Below, piece by piece: positions 57,720 to 64,000 of a stretch of 64,000 bases of DNA. A model generated the notes under the pieces. It saw only the letters and a list, made by a program, of their open reading frames with translations, ran no database searches and was not told the origin of the DNA. Source of the DNA: Whitmania pigra (lineage: Eukaryota > Annelida > Clitellata > Hirudinida > Haemopidae). Where the stretch lies: the NCBI GenBank assembly GCA_021613335.1, contig JAJTWR010000368.1:5001-69000 (forward strand). The letters are read 5' to 3'. The stretch's first letter is position 1, and every line of letters begins with the position of its first letter. Position numbers and translations under genes: made by a program.

Positions 57720-58722
57720 TTTTAATTTTTTTTTTATTTATTTTATTAAGTGGGTAGAGGACCGAAGCCTTTTACCTGCCCACTATCAAACAGCAAAACA
57801 TTGAAAAAAAAGAAGAAACGACAGGTTCAATCAGTAATAGACGAGAAAAGGAGACAAGTCATATTCATTGAGGAGGGAGGTGAAGCGACTATAGGTGCTA
57901 TCTGAGACTAAGCTATTAGGTAGTTTATTCCAAATGTTAATAACTCGATTTGTGAAAAAAATATTTGGTGTTGTCTATGCGCAAAAATATGACCTTAGTT
58001 TAAATTGATGATCTCTTGCAAAATGAATATGGTTTTTAAGGTGAGTTGATGTTAAATTATTGATGATCCTGTATAATAAGCAGAGGTCAGCTATTAAACG
58101 GCGATGTTCAAGCGATTTAAGTTGTAGAGCCTTGAGCCGGTCATGGTACTTTAGCTGTCCAACAGAAGGGATGGCCTTGGTAAATTTCTTTTGGATGTTT
58201 TCAATGTTCTCGATCAGGTATTTATGGTGAGGGTTCCAGACCTGACTGCTGTACACTAGGATTGGTCTGGCATAAGCAGAAAGCTTTGGTGAGAAGATTC
58301 TTGTCCCTGGAGGTGAATGATTTGAGAATCAGTCTTGAACGGATTGCAGCTTTGTGTGTGATGTTGTCAATGTAAAGCCGGAATTTTAAGTCTGAGTCTA
58401 TGATGACACCAAGATCTCTGGTTTGATCAACAGTGGTGAGCAGGATATCATCGATGTAGTATTGTTGTGGGCAGGGTCCATTCCTGGAAATGGTTTTAAT
58501 TGAGTAATTAAAGCATTTTTCCTTGGCTAGGTTTAGCTGCCATTTCCTGCTCCATGTAGTGAGTGAGTCAATGCCTCTCTGAAGATCAGAACCATCCATT
58601 GACAGAGATTTGTAAAGTTTAATATCATCGGCAAATAGTTTAATTGTGATATCCTAAGGTAGGGAGTCGACTATGTCATTGATGTAGATTAGAAACAAAA
58701 TAAGGTCCAGTAGGACAAGTAG
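57720..58722 (-). mobile_element. Jockey/CR1-group LINE fragment, 5' truncated
   Basis: The minus strand reads LILFLIYINDIVDSLP, IKLFADDIKLYKSLSMDGSD (the FADD catalytic motif of reverse transcriptase), LGVIIDSDLKFR, YSSQVWNPHHKYLIENIENI and IWNNLPNSLVSDSTYSRF, ending at GTACCCACTTAAT-like sequence and an A/T tail near 57720. Breaks: TAG after DSLP, a frameshift near 58265, and a stop near 57975. It sits inside an ATTAATTAATT tract of the lectin 3' flank that is uninterrupted in the sister units. Confidence 0.8.
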
Positions 58723-59321
58723 TTAATTAATTAATAACTTTTAATTTTTGAATTAACTACTAAAGTATAGGAAATGGCTTTTGAAATGAAAACTTCTCAG
58801 AATAATTGAAAAATTTAAAACTGATTCCAAACTTCTTTTGCATTCGTAACTACTTAAAATGTTGAAACATTTAGCGTTGTAATGGTGGTTGCTAAAATCA
58901 TTGATGGATAGCTTTGACAATTTGACAACCTTATGATTTGTGTCTTATATTTCCCTAATGAAAACTGTGTCTTTTCATGTGGAATGATAGCCATAGTCTC
59001 ATCAACTTCTTATTTATTCCACGCAAAGTGGTAAATAGTAAATCCACTCATTGATTTTATTACTTTTTTATTTGTTCTGATAAAAGAACATTGGCAATAG
59101 TATTAAATTAGGTAATATCAATATCAGTAGCCCAAAGTAAAATTGAATGATTTCTTATGAAATAATTAAATAAACTGAAAATTTTGAATCTCACAAAAAC
59201 TAATGTTAACAATAAGTTTTTTTTTTAATTTTAAAATGGTTACATATCAGATATTATGTAATGTTTCGTATGGTTTGGACATACGAGATCCGATCCTTGA
59301 CATATAAATGATCTGTTCTTC
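58723..59321. repeat. Lectin 3' flank, L8 copy
   Basis: As in the other units. No gene is seen. Confidence 0.7.
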
Positions 59322-60496
59322 TCAAACATCAACTTCACAAAGTGCCCAACATAAAAAAGTGCAATCATTTTCCTTATACTTGCTAGTAATGCTGATACAA
59401 CGTTCTTTGGAATTTGCATTTTGGTAAGAATCTGCTACCCATCTATAAGGTTGGATATCTAAGGTGGGCTCCCTACCATCCTTCATTTGATATGGTCTCC
59501 AAAACCATGTATCGGGTTTGATTTGCTTGCCAGATGTCCACATGTAGGAATTTGTATTTATACCTGCGTAGATGCAAGATCATGTATTTCAATAATATGC
59601 ATGCAATAATAATAGTTATTATTATAATAATATTATTAAATAATTTTATACAATTATATTATAACATTGTTATTATTATTATTACTATTATCATTTTTAT
59701 TATTGTAATTTCCAGGACGAATGTACCGAATGCACGCCTAGCATCTAATTCTAAATTGCTATGTTTATTGTCGTATAATGTTATTATGTAATACAGTCAA
59801 ATGATTAAATTATGTTATATTATATCATATACACCTATTTTTGTCATTATGAATTTGATAATTGATATGTTACCTGATAAGGAAATGAAATAACTCAAAG
59901 CATCAAATTCCTTGCCATCATCCACAATGAGGAGATGCGAATTGATTTCGTTGCATTTCTTGCGTGCATCAGACCAATTATAATTCCGTTTTATTATGAG
60001 GTAACATTTCTTGTAATCTTTAAGATATACGAAATCAGCTGGACAATCTGAAAATAAATGCAAATGAACAAGTAACTTTAATACAAAATTATGATTGCTT
60101 AGATGAAATTATAAATTGACCACAATTTATAAGTTGATATTGATCTACTTAACCTGGTATCTTTTTGAATATTTTTTTGAAGATTCTATTTCCTAAGGTC
60201 AGCATGGAAAACATGTGACACGATCTTTCTCTTGATTCGTAAGCAAAAGCAACGCATTTAAAGTTGGTGTTGGCTAAGCACTTGATTGAACATTGAGCCA
60301 AACTTTTAATGCCAAAGATAGTCTCTGTTAGGTTAACTTGGCCGGAATTGGAGGCAAAGAATTCGTAGTGGAGTTTCATAACATTCAGATTTGGTGGCTT
60401 ACTTACCGTAAATCTAGTCTGTGAAACTGGTAAACATTGATGGATCATCATCACAAGCACGAAGAATGCGGAGGACATCACCATGTTGCCTTTCAT
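59322..60496 (-). CDS. Lectin L8: secreted PAN/apple + C-type lectin protein
   Basis: Exons on the minus strand are 60154-60496, 59874-60047 and 59322-59563, in phase 1. The product is about 253 residues: signal peptide (MKGNMVMSSAFFVLVMMIHQ...), apple domain (VNLTETIFGIKSLAQCSIKC), and a CTLD almost the same as L2 (one Gly for Asp in VDDGKEF; RWVADSYQNANSKERC). It has the six CTLD cysteines but no EPN/QPD or WND. It is the last complete lectin gene before the right-hand intron copy. Confidence 0.85.
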
Positions 60497-61214
60497 TGCT
60501 GGAAATCATTCGCGTTATATAACAGGACAGACAGAAATTTTGAAAATTATTCTGCACTTGAAGAAAATCATTTGTTTCCTCTTTTGTTTTTTAGTTTAGA
60601 ATCGCATGCATTGATGAATGAACGAGGATCTTCGAGATGAAAAGTGAAAACGTTTTAGGGAGGTCCTTTTAGAATATGCAGATTATTATTATTATAATAA
60701 TTGTCATGTTTCTATCGAGTTAAAGGTCGACAAAAAAGATGAGATCAACATCATTACCATGCAGTTAAACCGTAAGAATCTCAATGAACTCAACTAAAAG
60801 CAAATACTAATTAAAATATGGTGTTCTCCTTTTTTAGATAGTTCCATGATATCTTGTATGTTTAGAGTTTAAAATTAGTTTGTCAGACGGGCGACGATTG
60901 CAGTAATGTTTAGGAGATTTTTTGTCAGACTGAAATTTCTGGCTGTCTGGACTCTGTTTCTTTAATGATTGTGGATGTTCCTTTGATAGGGCCAAGCGTT
61001 CAAACATTGGAAAATCTGTCTTTGTTTGTAATAAAGTGGGATCTTCTCTTAATGACCTGATATTATATTATTTAGTAAAATTAATTTAGATTCTATTTAA
61101 ATATTGAACCATTCTGTGATGAAAATTGAATTTTTTCGAGATGATGGGAAAGTGGCAATAATGGATACATGAAATTAATCATTAAAATTTATAGAATTTT
61201 TGAAATCCTGAAGT
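60497..61214. repeat. Lectin 5' flank, L8 copy
   Basis: Shares blocks with the L2 flank, including a broken copy of the basic frame at 28020-28259 (about 60890-60960). No intact frame. Confidence 0.5.
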
Positions 61215-61380
61215 TTTTACAATATTGAATTGATTGTTGTCTTGTCGTAGTAAGTCAGATTGGAGCTGTTCATGTTCAGCTGGGGAACTCATCTTCTGAG
61301 GAGTTTCCAAATTCATTTCCATTAATCATCGTTCATCATCTGGCATGCTTAATGAGCTCTCAATGTTTACATCCCGTCGC
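61215..61380 (-). other. Block Q, copy 4, interrupted
   Basis: Same block as at 6010 but with an extra TGA codon after PDDER, so the frame is closed here. Confidence 0.45.
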
Positions 61381-61676
61381 TATGGCTGTATTTGCGTGAT
61401 TAAACAATAAAAAAGTAGAAAACATGAATTGATAGGACGAAATTCCTTTTAATCGTCCTGCAGCACCTCTGTCTTACATAAGGATCGATGAGGTCAGGCA
61501 GTGTGTTCGTGCTGGATGTAAAAAGCTAATTCAAGAATATTTTAATAATAGGATTATTGTTGTTGTTATTATTATTGTTATTTTTGTTGTTGTTCGAAAA
61601 TTCGCAGGAAATCTACGGGACTCGGAATTGTTAGAACCTCTTGTGACGGCTCGATGGCTCTCGATCTAGGACTATC
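61381..61676. repeat. Block R, fourth unit, with small deletions
   Basis: Ends at the hAT target site, CTATCGTGGTGAT. Confidence 0.6.
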
Positions 61677-61684
61677 GTGGTGAT

Positions 61685-62354
61685 CAGAGGCGCCAACTTG
61701 ATAAAATTATTGGGGGAGGGCAAATTTATTTCATAAACTTGTCGCTGAAACTTTAGTTCGTAAATCGTTTCTCATTGGTTTAAAGTGAATTGACGTAGAC
61801 TGCGAAGAACGACAGTTTTCATAGATACTAGTAAAAAACCCAATTTTGCAAAACGGCGTGCGCATGAGGATATTGAAATTTTAAAATAATTACTACAAGT
61901 AAAGCAAAAATTTGTAACTCTGTGAATGCTCTTTATTTACAAATTAAAAGAGAAGAAATAAAGTTATAACAATGACTCTAACGGTTTGTTTGTTAGAGCA
62001 TAAATAACAAATGCTCTCTCAATAACAAAAGATCGTACATAAACAATTTTTACATATAAAAAGTTAATTTTCTCTTCTCATTTCTCGAAATAAATTCGTT
62101 AATAACGTCATCTAAGTTCATTTCATTTGCCAATCAAATTCATTTTTAATCCTTGTGAAACTGAAGAATCGATACGGAATTAAGCCGCTTTTGACCCATT
62201 GTTGATCTAAGGTAAGTTTTTAACCTCTGAAGTCCCGAGAAAGATCGTTCAGCTGTGGCAGAAGTCGAAAATTATTGGGGGGGCAAAATGATACGTTGCC
62301 CCTCTGAAAAATTATTGGCTGGGGGGGCCAAAGCGTTTTTTGTTGGCGCCTATG
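61685..62354 (-). mobile_element. Deleted hAT element with transposase C-terminal remnant
   Basis: Termini are CAGAGGCGCCAAC (left) and GTTGGCGCCTATG (right), inverted with one mismatch. A perfect 8-bp target duplication GTGGTGAT lies at 61677-61684 and 62355-62362. The minus strand near 62130-62270 reads STSATAERSFSGLQRLKTYL then STMGQKRLNSVSILQFHKD, the hAT C-terminal dimerisation motif. The rest of the transposase is gone. Sisters at about 6970 and 46810 show the empty site. Confidence 0.9.
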
Positions 62355-62362
62355 GTGGTGAT

Positions 62363-63060
62363 GATTATGAATGTTGTAAAATTTGTCATCGGACTAATCT
62401 ATCCGAATAAGTAGTTAACCATCTTGCCTCAAAAAGTTTTATATAGCCCAAAGATATAACCAAGAAATTATTACAGCAATTTAGAAAATCAACAGTCCTT
62501 AATAGCACTGATAATTGCTAAACAATAATTGTTTATTTGCAATTAATTACTTTTTTAATAATTTATTCTCTATCGGTAATTTATTATTATTTAATAAACA
62601 TTATTTAATTACTTAATAAATAATGAGTAATTTGACAATGATTAATGACTGCGAAGGAATTGACGACAGCGACGATGATGGGGATTGTTTCCATACTTGT
62701 GATTATCGAATTGCTGGTTCAGTTGAAGTCATTTATTATGTTAAAATATGTTAATAGAATCTTAATCGTTGATCCTGTTTTCGGTTTATTATTGGCGTTG
62801 TTTACATCCCGTTGCCATGGCTTTATTTGCGTGATTAAAAAATAAAAAAGTAAAAGACATGAATTGATCGGGCGGAAATCCTTTTAATCGTCCTGCAATG
62901 TGACACCTTTGTCTTATATAAGAATCGATGAGGTCACGCACTGTGTTCGTGCTGGATGTAAAAAGATAATTCAAGAATATTTTAATAACAATATTATAGT
63001 TATAATCGTTATTATTATTCGAATATTTAATTTATTATGCTGGCAAGTGGTTCGGAGTTT
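62363..63060. repeat. Copy of PRKAR1 intron A-B, then piece of intron B-C
   Basis: Matches about 7020-7310 and 7499-7530, carries another block R (62810-62975), and then at about 63017-63058 matches 8046-8085 from the next PRKAR1 intron. Exon B, which should lie between, is missing. Confidence 0.7.
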
Positions 63061-63940
63061 ATAATGAATATTCTGTTATAGTAAAGGACTGAAAAAATTT
63101 AAAGATGGTTAATAACCATATTATAAAATCAATGATTATAAAATCATTGGAATAACATCCATCTGCATCATTGTCGAACCAAATCGGCCTGAGAACATGT
63201 ACCATAGATACATACGATTGAGCCCTATATTTTAATAATTGATTGTCGCATCGAAGAAATGTTTTGTTAAGAAAATATCTTCAATAATGACTTTTAATTA
63301 CGAAAATCAAATTGTTACAATTGATGAGTACTTTTATTGAACAACACTTTCAAATCATTAGCAATCTGTTTATCGTCCTACATAGCCAGCACACTGTTGC
63401 AAGTGTATTTCAAGAGAATCAAAAACCGTGTAATGATTATTATAATTATTTATGTATATATATTATTATATATATTAATTATTTTAGTAAATATATATTA
63501 TTATATATATTAATTATTTTAGTAAATGCCAATTATCATATGTAAACAGTTTACGTTTTAGTACTTGTTGAAAAATTTCCTCAACGCTCAGTTCGTCTAA
63601 GAGCTTCATCCTTGCTTACTTTTAGGAATTCGAGTGCGAGCCAAATAAACTTCGTAAGTAACTGTCTCCATATTTCTATCGCCAATCTTACAGTGGCTAC
63701 AACAATATTTAAGGAAAGCCCAGCTGATAGCTGAAATGAAATAAAAGAATTTAATCAGAGTAATAAACATTAAATTATAAAAGTTTTGTAAATTTTACGT
63801 CCTTTTAAAGTTATTAACAATAATATAAGCAGGCATTTAACGAAAAAATGATTTTGTTATTTTCAAAATCAAATTATATCAAAATGTTAATAATAATAAT
63901 AATAACAACAACAATAATAATAATAATATAAATAAAAATA

Positions 63941-63971
<31 letters not shown>

Positions 63972-64000
63972 TATAAATAAAAATAATAATAATAATATAA
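63061..64000. other. Unique then AT-repeat sequence, no gene seen
   Basis: 63061-63430 is not repeated in the window. A tandem pair of about 38 bases (TATATATTATTATATATATT and on to TTTTAGTAAA) lies at 63450-63530. (AAT)n and (AAC)n runs fill 63887-64000. Short frames have no recognisable features. Confidence 0.5.

Overview
The window is AT-rich, intron-rich animal DNA, probably from an invertebrate. The evidence is a type I cAMP-dependent protein kinase regulatory subunit (PRKAR1) gene split by GT-AG introns, PAN/apple plus C-type-lectin genes, CR1/L2-like and Jockey-like non-LTR retrotransposons, hAT DNA transposons, a tRNA-derived SINE, and very many ATT and ATG/ATC microsatellites. I cannot name the species. 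There is no operon, rRNA, tRNA gene or CRISPR array.

Layout. From 1 to about 19.7 kb lies the 3' part of PRKAR1 on the + strand: seven exons between 2520 and 17946, from the middle of cAMP domain A to the stop codon. Its N-terminal exons must lie left of the window. Genes on the opposite strand sit inside its introns. A secreted PAN + C-type-lectin gene (L1, 4182-5572) lies in the first visible intron. Two SAP-domain genes (S1, 12690-14837; S2, 15464-16537) lie in the last intron. A third SAP gene (S3, 19960-20514) follows the PRKAR1 stop. A (GGAT)n array and a nearly complete but broken CR1/L2-like LINE (about 21.6-24.87 kb) end this parental section.

From about 25 to 63 kb the window is a tangle of tandem duplications of those introns. 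It holds four more complete lectin genes (L2, L4, L7, L8), three orphan or broken lectin terminal exons (L3, L5, L6), and three more S1-type SAP genes (S1B, S1C, S1D). The SAP copies still carry relics of PRKAR1 exons on either side: exon F before each one, a truncated last exon after each one, and in copy C also an intact exon E. The relics show that the downstream cluster was copied out of the PRKAR1 introns. Shared lesions and breakpoints give a partial order of events: one founder copy lost the end of the last exon, it was fused to lectin flank sequence, and it was then amplified, with B and D as the youngest sister pair. Later transposon insertions (two hAT elements with perfect 8-bp target duplications, a Jockey-like LINE, and a CR1/hAT/LINE-tail composite) can be dated against empty sites in sister copies.

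How the genes relate. PRKAR1 is housekeeping. The lectins are predicted secreted proteins with signal peptide, apple domain and CTLD, in two terminal-exon classes that differ at the usual Ca/sugar-binding loop. The SAP proteins have an N-terminal SAP domain, a short coiled coil, a long Ser/Asp/Glu-rich acidic repeat and, in the duplicated copies, a hydrophobic C-terminus. I do not recognise that whole architecture. A direct functional link between lectin and SAP genes is not shown; co-amplification of a linked pair is what the sequence shows.
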